Below are positions 56,165-64,000 of a stretch of DNA of 64,000 nt, one piece after another. Made by a program: the position numbers and the translations under genes. Source of the stretch: Geoglobus sp. UBA235 (lineage in GTDB: Archaea > Halobacteriota > Archaeoglobi > Archaeoglobales > Archaeoglobaceae). The first letter of the stretch is position 1. Every line of letters begins with the position of its first letter. The notes under the pieces were generated by a model, which was not told where the DNA came from, did not search any database, and was given only the letters and a program-made list of their open reading frames with translations. The stretch spans positions 62,001 through 126,000 of the forward strand of contig DACG01000030.1 of assembly GCA_002494725.1 (NCBI GenBank). The letters run 5' to 3'.

Positions 56165-57598
56165 CTATTTTTTACCAGAAGGAGTTAAGCTTTTTCCTTG
56201 ACTCACAGTATTTGAAATGATGTATTCAATATCCACACTTTCAGAAAAAATTTCAGAGAACTCCTCAATCGGATCTCTCTCAACTCTGTACTTCCTTCCA
56301 ACATACCTGTAAAATTCTTTTCTGACATTCTCATTGAACAGGAGTCCGTGAAGATATGTTCCCCAGATCAACCCATCCTCACTTTTTCCTCCATCATCCT
56401 CAAAAACCCTCATTCTTGCCCTTGTTCTCCCCATGTGTATCTCATACCCCCTGACGGTCTCTCCAACTATCTTCTCAATTACAGAAACTTTTTCAATCAC
56501 CTTTTTCTCCACCTGCCTCGTTATTTTGTCGTATGCATTGAACTCGGTAACAGCATCAATCAAACCCAGGCCTTTGACCCTCTGGTTTTCCAGCTTGCTT
56601 GATATTTCCTTCCCGAGAATCTGAAATCCTCCGCAGATCCCTATGACAGGGTTATCCCTGGCAAATTTCAGAATTTTTCTGTCCATGTCCCATTTTTTCA
56701 TCTCCTTCAAATCGAGAATTGTCTCCTTGGTTCCCGGAATTATCAGAATCTCATAATCCTGAATTTCGCCATTCAGTGGCACAAATTCAACCAGCTCTCT
56801 TATCGGCTCAAAATCTGTAAAGTTTGAGACCCTCGGAAGTCTGATAACACCGATTTCAGAGCCTTCCTTACCCCTCCAGTCATCCATTGAAAGGGAGTCC
56901 TCTGAAGGCATTCCCCTTTCAAAATACGGGACGATTCCAATAGTCTTTACACCTGTGAGCCTTTCAAGCTCTTCAATTCCTGATCTCAGTAGTTCCTGAT
57001 AGCCTCTGAACTTGTTGAAGATGAACCCTCTGATCATCTTCCTTACATCACCTGGAAGAAGGTTGTAGGTTCCAAAGAGAGATGCAAAACTTCCACCTCT
57101 ATCAATATCTGAAACAATGTATATGTCCGGTCTTGCGATTCGTGCGATTCCCATATTTGCTATGTCTCTCTCATACAGATTTATCTCGGCCATCCCACCT
57201 GCACCCTCAATGATTACAAAGTCATTCTCCTGTTCAAGTTCTCTAAAAGCTTTTTCAACAGTTCTGAGAAGCTCCGGGATTTCTCTGTAATATTCGGCTA
57301 CATTAACATCCTTAACCGCTCTCCCCATGACAACAAGCTGAGATTTCAAATTGCCCTTGGGTTTCAGCAGTATGGGATTCATCCTCACATCCGGATCCTT
57401 ACCTGATGCAAAAGCCTGAAATGCCTGAGCATAGGCTATTTCATGCCCCTCCATCGTTATGTAGGAGTTGAGACTCATGTTCTGGGCCTTGAACGGGACA
57501 ACCTCATAGCCCATCTTCGAGAGAATTCTGCACAGAGCTGCAACAATTACTGATTTTCCTGCACTGCTGGTTGTGCCTGTGATCATTATTGAGGGCAT
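56165..57598 (-). CDS. cobQ: Cobyric acid synthase (CobQ/CbiP)
   Basis: A 477-residue glutamine amidotransferase that amidates four side chains of adenosylcobyrinic acid a,c-diamide in cobamide synthesis. The N-terminal dethiobiotin-synthetase-like ATPase part has ITGTTSSAGKS (6-16) and KAQNMSLNS; the C-terminal GATase part has the nucleophile Cys in GICGGFQILGKEI and the His in YLHGLLFNE. No other cobamide genes adjoin it here. A short AT-rich gap separates it from the membrane gene upstream. Confidence 0.94.
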   Translation of the reverse strand: MPSIMITGTTSSAGKSVIVAALCRILSKMGYEVVPFKAQNMSLNSYITMEGHEIAYAQAFQAFASGKDPDVRMNPILLKPKGNLKSQLVVMGRAVKDVNVAEYYREIPELLRTVEKAFRELEQENDFVIIEGAGGMAEINLYERDIANMGIARIARPDIYIVSDIDRGGSFASLFGTYNLLPGDVRKMIRGFIFNKFRGYQELLRSGIEELERLTGVKTIGIVPYFERGMPSEDSLSMDDWRGKEGSEIGVIRLPRVSNFTDFEPIRELVEFVPLNGEIQDYEILIIPGTKETILDLKEMKKWDMDRKILKFARDNPVIGICGGFQILGKEISSKLENQRVKGLGLIDAVTEFNAYDKITRQVEKKVIEKVSVIEKIVGETVRGYEIHMGRTRARMRVFEDDGGKSEDGLIWGTYLHGLLFNENVRKEFYRYVGRKYRVERDPIEEFSEIFSESVDIEYIISNTVSQGKSLTPSGKK

Positions 57599-57634
57599 TG
57601 TGATTGTACCGTTAGGATGTTTTTAAACTCTTAC

Positions 57635-58312
57635 TCAGATTTTAGAGATCAGGGTTCTGATTTCTCTGAAGAGAGAACCGATCCCATAGATGATTATGAT
57701 ATAGATCACTATTGCAAAGAAAAGATAGGACTTGTGACTGTATATTCTGGCTATGAAAAGGAGACTGAGGGATACAGAAGCCAGTGCTATTGAGACATAG
57801 AAGCTGTGAAGGTCCAGCGGTATTATGAAAAAATCTCTGAACTTGTAATACTTTCCGAGGATAAAATTAAGATAGATCCCAGCTGCAGATGCTGCGGTTG
57901 AAAGAATCGCCAGAAGCTTGTACGATATTGTTGGAAGATGCAATGTTATAAGCCATGTGACTGTAAAATAAAAAACAATATTAAAAAATCTCTCTGAAAC
58001 AACCGGTCTCATTCTGTTATCTACAACAAGAAATTTGATGACATAAATTCCGGAGAGCATCAGTATTATCCAGAAAACCGAGGACGAGAACTCCATGAAA
58101 AACTTCCCAAGATTGCTCAGAGTCATGTAATAGACAAGCCCACCAAGCCAGGTGAAGATAAGGGATATGGAAACCAGAAATGACAGCATGTATCCCATCT
58201 GAACCCTTCCGTTGAGCACATCTCTGGAATTCTCAGAAAGTACCAAATTCAGAAGAATTAGGGATACAGTTAGAAGCGACAATCCCTGTCCCAAGTACAG
58301 ACTGTTTTCCAT
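57635..58312 (-). CDS. Unrecognised seven-helix membrane protein
   Basis: A 225-residue very hydrophobic protein with about seven membrane helices and short loops. Seen features are LSENSRDVLNGRVQMGYMLS after helix 1 and DNRMRPVVSERFFN between helices 3 and 4. I recognise no family. ATG 58312 is preferred: a minus-strand TTTTTATTTTT (about 58333-58344) is 25 bases away. An earlier ATG at 58330 adds six residues. It stands alone between cobQ and trm56. Confidence 0.65.
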   Translation of the reverse strand: MENSLYLGQGLSLLTVSLILLNLVLSENSRDVLNGRVQMGYMLSFLVSISLIFTWLGGLVYYMTLSNLGKFFMEFSSSVFWIILMLSGIYVIKFLVVDNRMRPVVSERFFNIVFYFTVTWLITLHLPTISYKLLAILSTAASAAGIYLNFILGKYYKFRDFFIIPLDLHSFYVSIALASVSLSLLFIARIYSHKSYLFFAIVIYIIIIYGIGSLFREIRTLISKI

Positions 58313-58380
58313 TGAACTGCAATCTTGCATTCAAAAATAAAAACTTATCGTAATTGTATCCTTATGATCACCATGGCATT

Positions 58381-58896
58381 TCAGGGATTTTCCCTGATTC
58401 TCTTCTCCCTTTCAGCAGGGATTACCTCGGTCTTGGCATCTCTGAACCTCACCCTAAAAACTTCACCATTAAGGATTCTGTCAAGAAATACCGCTAAGGC
58501 TGCAACCTCGCTGTGAGGTTGATTTCCAATGGATATGTTAAGATCTGACAGCTCATAAACCTCTGGAGGGACTTTCTCAGCACCCACAACCACCATGACC
58601 CTTTCCGAACTCTGGATCTCATTAACTTTCTGAAGCAGTGGCATCCCGTACATTGTTAGGTGGACTTTTAGTCCATCAAAGCTCTTCAGGAGCTCCTTCC
58701 ATGACTTTACGTGCTCTATGAAGAAGTCTCCTCCCCATCTTCTCACAACATCCCTCACATTTTCAAACAGCCTTTCATCCTCCCTGTCAAAGTAGATGCC
58801 CCTTGCACCAAAGGCTCTTGCAGTTAATGCTACGTGGGTTGAAATGCGTTTGTCCCTCTCTGGTCTGTGTCCAAGTCTCAGAACATAAACCTCCAC
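58381..58896 (-). CDS. trm56: tRNA (cytidine(56)-2'-O)-methyltransferase aTrm56
   Basis: A 171-residue SPOUT-class enzyme that methylates the 2'-O of C56 in archaeal tRNA using S-adenosylmethionine. The N-terminal VLRLGHRPERDKRISTHVALTARAFGA, the knot segments VVVGAEKVPPEVYELSDLNISIGNQPHSEVAALAVFLD and the length agree with the family. It adds a third T-arm modification gene to the window, besides Pus10 and TrmY. Confidence 0.92.
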   Translation of the reverse strand: MEVYVLRLGHRPERDKRISTHVALTARAFGARGIYFDREDERLFENVRDVVRRWGGDFFIEHVKSWKELLKSFDGLKVHLTMYGMPLLQKVNEIQSSERVMVVVGAEKVPPEVYELSDLNISIGNQPHSEVAALAVFLDRILNGEVFRVRFRDAKTEVIPAEREKRIRENP

Positions 58897-58926
58897 ATCT
58901 TCTGTAAAATCGGATGTAAGATAAAG

Positions 58927-59928
58927 TTAACCTAAGTGGAAGGTTGCGGGGAAGGATATTGTTTTTACCACCTTGTCCATAAAAACCTTCTCACGAGCCA
59001 TACTGGATTGTGATGAAACCGATGACAGATCATTAACAAACCCGTAGGGAATATCTTCCATGAATATCCTTTCCAAGTCGCCCCTTCCGAGTTCAGAGAG
59101 TTTTTCAGAGATCCTTTTTTCAATCTCCTCTGACCGCTCTATCCTCTCACCAAAACTGATATCCCTGTATTCGTCAAGTCCAAGTCTCTCACACAGAACT
59201 TTCCAGAACTTTGGTTCATCCAGAATTCCAAAGGAGACATAGCAGTCCTTTGCTCTGTATATCCTGTAGCCCGGATTGGAGTAAAATTCCGGAAGGGGGT
59301 CATTTTTATTTATGGCGTTGAGAAAGTGAAGGGGTATGGCAAAGAGTGCTGAATTGTACATGCTCACATCTATGTAAGCTCCTTTTCCCGTTCTCATCTT
59401 TCTGAGGTAAGCTGAAAGGATGGCAACTGCAGCAGTTATGGCTGATGCAAAGTCTGAGAGCTGAACGTTTGGATCTGAAGGCATGCTTCCTGAGAGCCCC
59501 GAAATCTCACATATGCCTGAAAGGGAGAGGATGTTTATGTCATGGACCGGCCTTTTCATCTCAGACTTTTGACCGAAACCTGTTATTGAGCAGTAGATTA
59601 GACCATCATTGATCTCTTTCAGAGTTCTGTAGTCCATTCCCAGCTTCTCTGCAACTCCTGGTCTAAAACCTTCAACAAACACATCGGCATTTTCCACAAT
59701 TCTGTAAAGCCTCTCCCTGTCCCCATCTCTCTTGAGATCGAGAGTTATTATGTCTTTTCCGGCATTCATCCCAAGATAGATGTCCTCTCTGTATCTCATT
59801 GGCTCTCCGGATGGTGGTTCTATCTTTATCACCCTTGCTCCCAGCTCCGAGAGAACCTTGCAGCAGTAGGGGCCTGGGTAGTAGTATGCGACTTCCACAA
59901 CAGTCATTCCTTCAAGAAGCTTTTCCAT
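58927..59928 (-). CDS. Class III CoA transferase (CaiB/BaiF family)
   Basis: A 333-residue CoA transferase that moves CoA between carboxylic acids. It begins LEGMTVVEVAYYYPGPYCCKVLSELGARVIKIEPP, has the KDIITLDLKRDGDRERL segment, and the likely catalytic Asp in VQLSDFASA. The length is shorter than the usual 400 residues because the C-terminal part is reduced. It is divergent from the thiolase operon and could activate fatty or aromatic acids for it. Confidence 0.88.
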   Translation of the reverse strand: MEKLLEGMTVVEVAYYYPGPYCCKVLSELGARVIKIEPPSGEPMRYREDIYLGMNAGKDIITLDLKRDGDRERLYRIVENADVFVEGFRPGVAEKLGMDYRTLKEINDGLIYCSITGFGQKSEMKRPVHDINILSLSGICEISGLSGSMPSDPNVQLSDFASAITAAVAILSAYLRKMRTGKGAYIDVSMYNSALFAIPLHFLNAINKNDPLPEFYSNPGYRIYRAKDCYVSFGILDEPKFWKVLCERLGLDEYRDISFGERIERSEEIEKRISEKLSELGRGDLERIFMEDIPYGFVNDLSSVSSQSSMAREKVFMDKVVKTISFPATFHLG

Positions 59929-60045
59929 GAGCTGATACTGGAATGAAAGTATATAAAACGTTCATCCGCACCCTCTTTCCAGCACACGGTTCAGAAAATG
60001 GAAAACGTTATTAATTTACCGATTACGTTAATTTTTGGTGATATC

Positions 60046-61227
60046 ATGACAGAATCTGTCATTGTCAGCGGAGTTAGAACAGCCATAGGCAGGTTTGGAG
60101 GGGGATTGAAGGACGTTTCTGCTGTTGAGCTCGGCAGCATAGTGATAAAAGAGGCGATTAACAGGGCAGGAATAAGGCCGGAGGACGTTGATGAGGTTAT
60201 AATGGGTCATGTTGTTACTGCGGGTTGCGGACAGAACACTGCAAGACACGCAGCCCTCAGAGCTGGACTGCCCAACACCATCCCGGCCTACCAGATAAAC
60301 AAGGTCTGCACCTCAGGCCTTAAGGCCATAGCCCTCGCTCACCTCATGATCCAGATGGGTGAGGCTGATGTTGTTGTTGCAGGCGGAATGGAGAGCATGA
60401 GCAACGCACCCTACGCTTTGCTCAGGGCAAGATGGGGCTACAGGATGTTCAACGACCAGCTTGTGGATTTGATGGTTCACGATGGACTGTGGGATCCGAT
60501 ATACAACCAGCACATGGCCGAGAATACCGAGGACGTGGCGGATGAGTTTGGAGTTACAAGAGATGAGATGGACGAGTGGAGCTACCACAGCCATGTTAAG
60601 GCGATAAAGGCAATTGATGAGGGGAAGTTCGCCGAAGAGATAATCCCCGTAACGGTCAGGGAGAAGAAGGGCGAGAGGGTGGTTGACACGGACGAGAATC
60701 CGAGGAGAGACACAAGTCTCGAGAAGATAAAGAGCCTCAAGCCCGTTTTCAGGCCGAATGGAAAGATTACTGCAGCAAACGCACCAAACACGAGTGATGG
60801 TGCCGCTGCTGTTGTGGTTATGAGCGGGGAAAAGGCAGAGGAGCTTGGAGCTGAGCCGAAGCTCGAGATTCTCGCTCATGGACAGGCGTCAAGGGATCCG
60901 AAATACATAGCAACGGTCCCCGCCTACGCTGCTGAAATCGCCCTGAAGAAAGCCGGGGTGAGCAAGGACGACATAGACCTGTGGGAGATAAACGAGGCTT
61001 TCGCTGCCGTGACGCTCATCTCGGCAAAGTACCTCATGAACCTTGATCTCGACAGGGTCAACGTCAATGGAGGTGCTGTTGCTCTCGGCCATCCGATTGG
61101 AGCAACGGGAGCGAGGCTTGTTGTCACGCTTATGCACGAGATGCTCAGAAGGAAGAGCGAGTACGGGGTCGTAACGCTCTGCGCGGGAATGGCTCAGGGT
61201 GATGCAATAGTCTTCAGAAAATACTGA
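60046..61227 (+). CDS. Acetyl-CoA C-acetyltransferase (thiolase)
   Basis: A 393-residue thiolase II-type enzyme that splits acetoacyl-CoA with CoA or runs in reverse. Catalytic Cys88 in INKVCTSGLKA, the GGMESMSNAPY motif, EINEAFAAV, GHPIGATGAR and the second Cys in LCAGMAQG are complete. ATG 60046 has GGTGAT just upstream; the frame from 59998 is longer without support. It lies nine bases before the acyl-CoA dehydrogenase start, first of a three-gene beta-oxidation operon. Confidence 0.95.
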   Translation: MTESVIVSGVRTAIGRFGGGLKDVSAVELGSIVIKEAINRAGIRPEDVDEVIMGHVVTAGCGQNTARHAALRAGLPNTIPAYQINKVCTSGLKAIALAHLMIQMGEADVVVAGGMESMSNAPYALLRARWGYRMFNDQLVDLMVHDGLWDPIYNQHMAENTEDVADEFGVTRDEMDEWSYHSHVKAIKAIDEGKFAEEIIPVTVREKKGERVVDTDENPRRDTSLEKIKSLKPVFRPNGKITAANAPNTSDGAAAVVVMSGEKAEELGAEPKLEILAHGQASRDPKYIATVPAYAAEIALKKAGVSKDDIDLWEINEAFAAVTLISAKYLMNLDLDRVNVNGGAVALGHPIGATGARLVVTLMHEMLRRKSEYGVVTLCAGMAQGDAIVFRKY

Positions 61228-61236
61228 GGTGATAGC

Positions 61237-62385
61237 GTGAACTTCGAGCTGAGTGAGGAGCACAGAATGCTCCAGGAAGCTGTGAGGGAGTTTGCAGAGA
61301 AGGAGATAATGCCCTACGGCAGGGAATACGACGAGAGGAAGGAGTATCCGATGGACATCTACAGGAAAGCGGCGAAGCTCGGTTACATAGGGGCGGGCAT
61401 TCCCGAGGAGTACAACGGAGCGGGAATGGACTGTTTGGCTGAGGCCATAATCAGCATGGAGTTCACGAGGGCTGACAGCAGCATAGGATCGGCCATAGAT
61501 CTCGCTGTCCTCGGAGTTCCCATGCTCCTCCACTTCGGCACTGAAGAACAGAAGGAGCAGTACATGGCCCGGGTTCCCAAAGGAGACGGCCCCTCTGCAA
61601 TAGCCATCACCGAGCCCGACTGCGGAACAGATGTTGCTGCGATGAGAACGAGGGCTGTGAAGGACGGGAATGAGTGGGTGATCAACGGCACAAAGCAGTT
61701 CATAACCAACGGAAGCGTTGGGCTTTACACGATCGTCCTCGCAAAAACAGCCCAGACGAGCCCACCCCACAGGGGGATTTCTGCGTTCATAGTTGAGCAG
61801 GATAGAGAGGGGTACTCGGCAAAAGAAATCGAGAAAATGGGTATGAACTGCCATGACACGTCTGAGGTTTCTCTCAACAATGTGAGGGTGCCGGAAGAGA
61901 ACCTGGTTGGGAAGGAGAACAACGGTTTTTACCAGCTCATGGCCTTCTTCAACGAGAGCAGGATAAAGATTGGAGCCCTTCACCTCGGCATGGCAATAGG
62001 CGCCTACGAGAGGGCTCTGGAGTACGCCAGGGAAAGAAAGGCCTTCGGGAAGCCACTGATAGAGCACCAGGCCATAGCGTTCAAGCTCGCAGACATGTAC
62101 AAGGACATCGAGGCCGCAAAGCTCCTCGTCTTCAAGGCAGCATGGCTCGTCGATAACGGCAATCCCGATCCGGCTTTGAGCTCTGCCGCGAAGCTGTTTG
62201 CAACCGAGACAGCGATTAAGGTCACGTATGAAGCTGTTCAGATCTTCGGAGGGTACGGGTTCAGCAAGGAGTACGATGTTGAGAGGTATTACAGGGACGC
62301 GAGGGTTGGGACGATATACGAGGGGACGAGTGAGGCTCAGAAGATTGTAATCTCAAGGAGAATTGCGGGAAAAATTAGGGTTTGA
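61237..62385 (+). CDS. Acyl-CoA dehydrogenase
   Basis: A 382-residue flavoprotein that oxidises acyl-CoA to trans-2-enoyl-CoA. It shows the FELSEEHRMLQEAVREFAEKEI start, the FAD loop ITEPDCGTDVAAMRT, the mobile QIFGGYGFSKEYDVERYYRDA and the catalytic Glu in IYEGTSEAQ. The start is GTG 61237 after GAGGTGAT. The electron acceptor would be an ETF encoded elsewhere. A long antisense frame lies over it and thiolase and is a shadow. Confidence 0.95.
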   Translation: MNFELSEEHRMLQEAVREFAEKEIMPYGREYDERKEYPMDIYRKAAKLGYIGAGIPEEYNGAGMDCLAEAIISMEFTRADSSIGSAIDLAVLGVPMLLHFGTEEQKEQYMARVPKGDGPSAIAITEPDCGTDVAAMRTRAVKDGNEWVINGTKQFITNGSVGLYTIVLAKTAQTSPPHRGISAFIVEQDREGYSAKEIEKMGMNCHDTSEVSLNNVRVPEENLVGKENNGFYQLMAFFNESRIKIGALHLGMAIGAYERALEYARERKAFGKPLIEHQAIAFKLADMYKDIEAAKLLVFKAAWLVDNGNPDPALSSAAKLFATETAIKVTYEAVQIFGGYGFSKEYDVERYYRDARVGTIYEGTSEAQKIVISRRIAGKIRV

Positions 62386-62395
62386 GGTGGTGAGT

Positions 62396-63259
62396 GTGAA
62401 GGTTGAGGACGTCAAGGTTGTTGGTGTTCTCGGTGCCGGAACGATGGGCTCTGGCATAGCCCAGGTATGTGCGATGGCAGGCTATGAGGTTGTGCTTAGA
62501 GATATAGAGGACAGGTTCCTTGAGAGAGGTCTGAGCAACATCAGGAAGAGCCTTGAGAAGTTTGCGGAGAAGGGCAAGCTGAGCGAGGACGTTGACACAG
62601 TAATGGGCAGGATAAAGCCAACCACGAAGCTTGAAGATCTTGCAGATGTTGATGTGGTGATTGAGGCGATAATAGAGAACATGGACGTGAAGAAGGAGAC
62701 CTTCAGACAGCTCAACGAAATCGTGAAGAGGGAGGATGCCATATTCGCCTCGAACACCTCAACGCTCAGCATAACCGAGATGGCTTCAGTAACAAAGAGG
62801 CCAGAGAACTTCGTTGGAATTCACTTCATGAACCCCGTGCCGGTAATGAGGGGTGTTGAGATAGTCAGGGGGCTGCTTACAGGCGATGAAACTCTCGAGT
62901 TTGCGGTCGAGTTCACGAAGAAGCTGGGCAAGGAACCGGTTGTGTGCAGGGATTCGCCGGGCTTCATCTCAAACAGAATTCTGATGCCCTGGATAAACGA
63001 AGGCATCTGGGTGCTTTACGAGGGAGTTGCAACGAAGGAGGAGATAGACAGGGGAATGAGGCTGTTCACAAACGTTCCCATGGGGCCGTTAGAGCTTGCC
63101 GACCTGATTGGCCTGGACATCTGCCTTGCGGCCATTGAAACCCTGCATAAGGAGCTCGGAGACAAGTACAGGCCATGTCCACTGCTCAAGCAGATGGTTC
63201 AGGCAGGGCTGCTCGGGAGAAAGACGGGCAGAGGATTCTACGATTACAGCAAAAAATAG
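62396..63259 (+). CDS. 3-hydroxyacyl-CoA dehydrogenase
   Basis: A 287-residue NAD-dependent enzyme that oxidises 3-hydroxyacyl-CoA. VLGAGTMGSGIAQVCAMAGYEVVLRD is the NAD fold, IEAIIENMDVKKE follows, and the catalytic His is in VGIHFMNPVP with Glu later in the dyad. The C-terminal PLLKQMVQAGLLGRKTGRGFYDYS is typical. GTG 62396 is chosen since GAGGTGGTGA lies upstream; the longer frame from 62363 overlaps the dehydrogenase. An enoyl-CoA hydratase is missing from the cluster. Confidence 0.94.
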   Translation: MKVEDVKVVGVLGAGTMGSGIAQVCAMAGYEVVLRDIEDRFLERGLSNIRKSLEKFAEKGKLSEDVDTVMGRIKPTTKLEDLADVDVVIEAIIENMDVKKETFRQLNEIVKREDAIFASNTSTLSITEMASVTKRPENFVGIHFMNPVPVMRGVEIVRGLLTGDETLEFAVEFTKKLGKEPVVCRDSPGFISNRILMPWINEGIWVLYEGVATKEEIDRGMRLFTNVPMGPLELADLIGLDICLAAIETLHKELGDKYRPCPLLKQMVQAGLLGRKTGRGFYDYSKK

Positions 63260-63385
63260 CTTTTACATCCTATTTTATTTTGCAGGCAGATAAAACAGTT
63301 TCGAACAGCACCGCTCGCGTGTGAATCTGGAAGTGCCATTTGGAGATAAAAATTTTTAAAATCACTGTATTTCAAATTTACATCA

Positions 63386-63850
63386 TTGAAAACACCATCT
63401 AAGACTGATTCCAGAATTATCGTAACAGGACCCCTTGCATTCCTCTTTACACTTGTCTTCCTCGTGCAGACTGCAAGAGCAGACGTGGTGTTTCCCCTGA
63501 CCATGCCGTTCCTGCCGTACATACCTCTTATCATTCTGGTCGAGGTCCTCTGCTTTCCTCTGGTTGCGGAAAAGGCAGGAACGTGTGTTCCACTGAAAAA
63601 AGGTGCCGTATCAGTGGCAATTGCAAACGTCGCAAGCTCTGCAGTGGGACTTTTCGTTCCGGGACCGTACAGAGCGGGAATTCTGGCGTGGTTCCTCTCC
63701 GCCTACCTGCTCTCTGTTGCTGTTGAAGCCGGCGTTTATGCAGCCACGCTTAAATGCGGCCTGCGAAGGGCAGCTGTACTTTCCGCCTCGCTGAACGCAG
63801 TGTCCTATGCCGTCGCTTCTGTACTCTTTGCAGCTCAAACCGCAAGGTGA
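63386..63850 (+). CDS. Unrecognised membrane protein of 154 residues
   Basis: A hydrophobic protein with an apparent signal or first helix (12-32, TGPLAFLFTLVFLVQTARA) and about three more helices. I recognise no family. TTG 63386 is about 28 bases after TTTTTAAAATC (63354-63364), so a leaderless TTG start is plausible. The last 16 bases overlap the convergent partial gene at 63835. Its codons are G+C rich, like the upstream beta-oxidation operon. Confidence 0.6.
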   Translation: MKTPSKTDSRIIVTGPLAFLFTLVFLVQTARADVVFPLTMPFLPYIPLIILVEVLCFPLVAEKAGTCVPLKKGAVSVAIANVASSAVGLFVPGPYRAGILAWFLSAYLLSVAVEAGVYAATLKCGLRRAAVLSASLNAVSYAVASVLFAAQTAR

Positions 63851-64000
63851 GAACCGTCACAGCTTTTTGCTCTAAAAGGAATCCCTTCCCTGCAGAACGC
63901 GTAACTCACTCCGAGGTCCTCGCACACCTCAGCCACTCTCGAGAGGAGCCCCGTTCTCAGCACCCTGTTCAGGTACCAGCTACCACCGACCTTCTCACCG
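63835..64000 (-). CDS. C-terminal fragment of an unidentified protein (partial)
   Basis: Reading the minus strand from the window end gives 54 residues without a stop, beginning GEKVGGSWYLNRVL and including VAEVCEDLGVSYAFC and a final SCDGSHLAV, then TGA. The paired cysteines and CDGSHL ending recall the C-terminal part of some archaeal radical SAM proteins, but this is too short to be sure. The start is outside the window. Confidence 0.5.
   Translation of the reverse strand, partial: GEKVGGSWYLNRVLRTGLLSRVAEVCEDLGVSYAFCREGIPFRAKSCDGSHLAV

Noticed and set aside
60889..62067. A 392-codon minus-strand frame
   Set aside because: It lies antisense over complete thiolase and acyl-CoA dehydrogenase genes in G+C-rich codons, which remove stops on the other strand; the peptide shows no domain pattern.

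Overview
The window is a dense piece of an archaeal chromosome, most likely from the Archaeoglobales (Archaeoglobus, Ferroglobus or Geoglobus type). The evidence is archaeal-type L1, L10, L12 and L21e ribosomal proteins and RNA polymerase subunits, many TATA boxes sitting about 25 bases before start codons, an HSR1-CDC48-Hsp20 heat-shock operon with the CTAAC-N5-GTTAG palindrome known from Archaeoglobus fulgidus, an archaeosortase beside polar-lipid genes, and a beta-oxidation gene set. I saw no rRNA, tRNA, CRISPR array or insertion sequence. Both window ends cut a gene.

Layout. 1-4561 (+) is an information-processing operon: trmY and pus10 (m1-pseudouridine at tRNA position 54), rpl21e, rpo4, DUF655, rsmA and a HemK/Mtq2-type methyltransferase. 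4550-7962 (-) runs rpl1-rpl10-rpl12-METTL5 methyltransferase-csl4-rpoL, with a hairpin in front of rpl1 that resembles an L1-binding autoregulatory site. 8143 is a lone CheY-like regulator. 8493-11070 (-) is the three-gene sulfide-to-homocysteine set (COG1900, NIL-ferredoxin, UPF0280/COG2122). 11266-14676 (+) is a four-subunit flavin/iron-sulfur amino-acid dehydrogenase. 14980-19758 holds a TrkA-N/DHH fusion, a cation efflux protein, an ArvA/B/C-like GTPase operon, a ferredoxin and a phosphoesterase. 19763-25488 holds a SPASM-type radical SAM enzyme, an MBL hydrolase and the heat-shock operon.

25506-38919 is mainly one long minus-strand run: archaeosortase, archaetidylserine decarboxylase, archaetidylserine synthase, LeuRS, an NfeD protease, DUF357, glutamate dehydrogenase, a CBS site-2 protease and a TraB protein, followed by DUF63 and SpoIIM membrane proteins. 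SUI1, PHP, Nudix and TFS genes lie on the other strand. 38920-42550 is the least ordinary part. Its AT-rich core encodes a 24-residue peptide placed directly before a UbiA-type prenyltransferase, facing an overlapping three-gene FIST-like/Roadblock/KaiC-like set. 42699-49756 has an orphan Tat lipoprotein, deoxyhypusine synthase, RtcB, an SPL-type radical SAM enzyme preceded by small genes and an AbrB protein, TatA and TatB-like proteins, and DUF373.

49748-58896 has a TtuA/Ncs6 thiolase, Rio2, DUF460, PrsW, an Lrp-type sensor domain, DUF5612, a hydrogenase maturation protease, cobyric acid synthase and aTrm56. 58927-63259 is an acyl-CoA cluster (CoA transferase, thiolase, acyl-CoA dehydrogenase, 3-hydroxyacyl-CoA dehydrogenase) whose last three genes look more G+C-rich in codon choice than the rest. 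Short genes of 20 to 57 codons were read directly from the sequence and are marked with their uncertainty.
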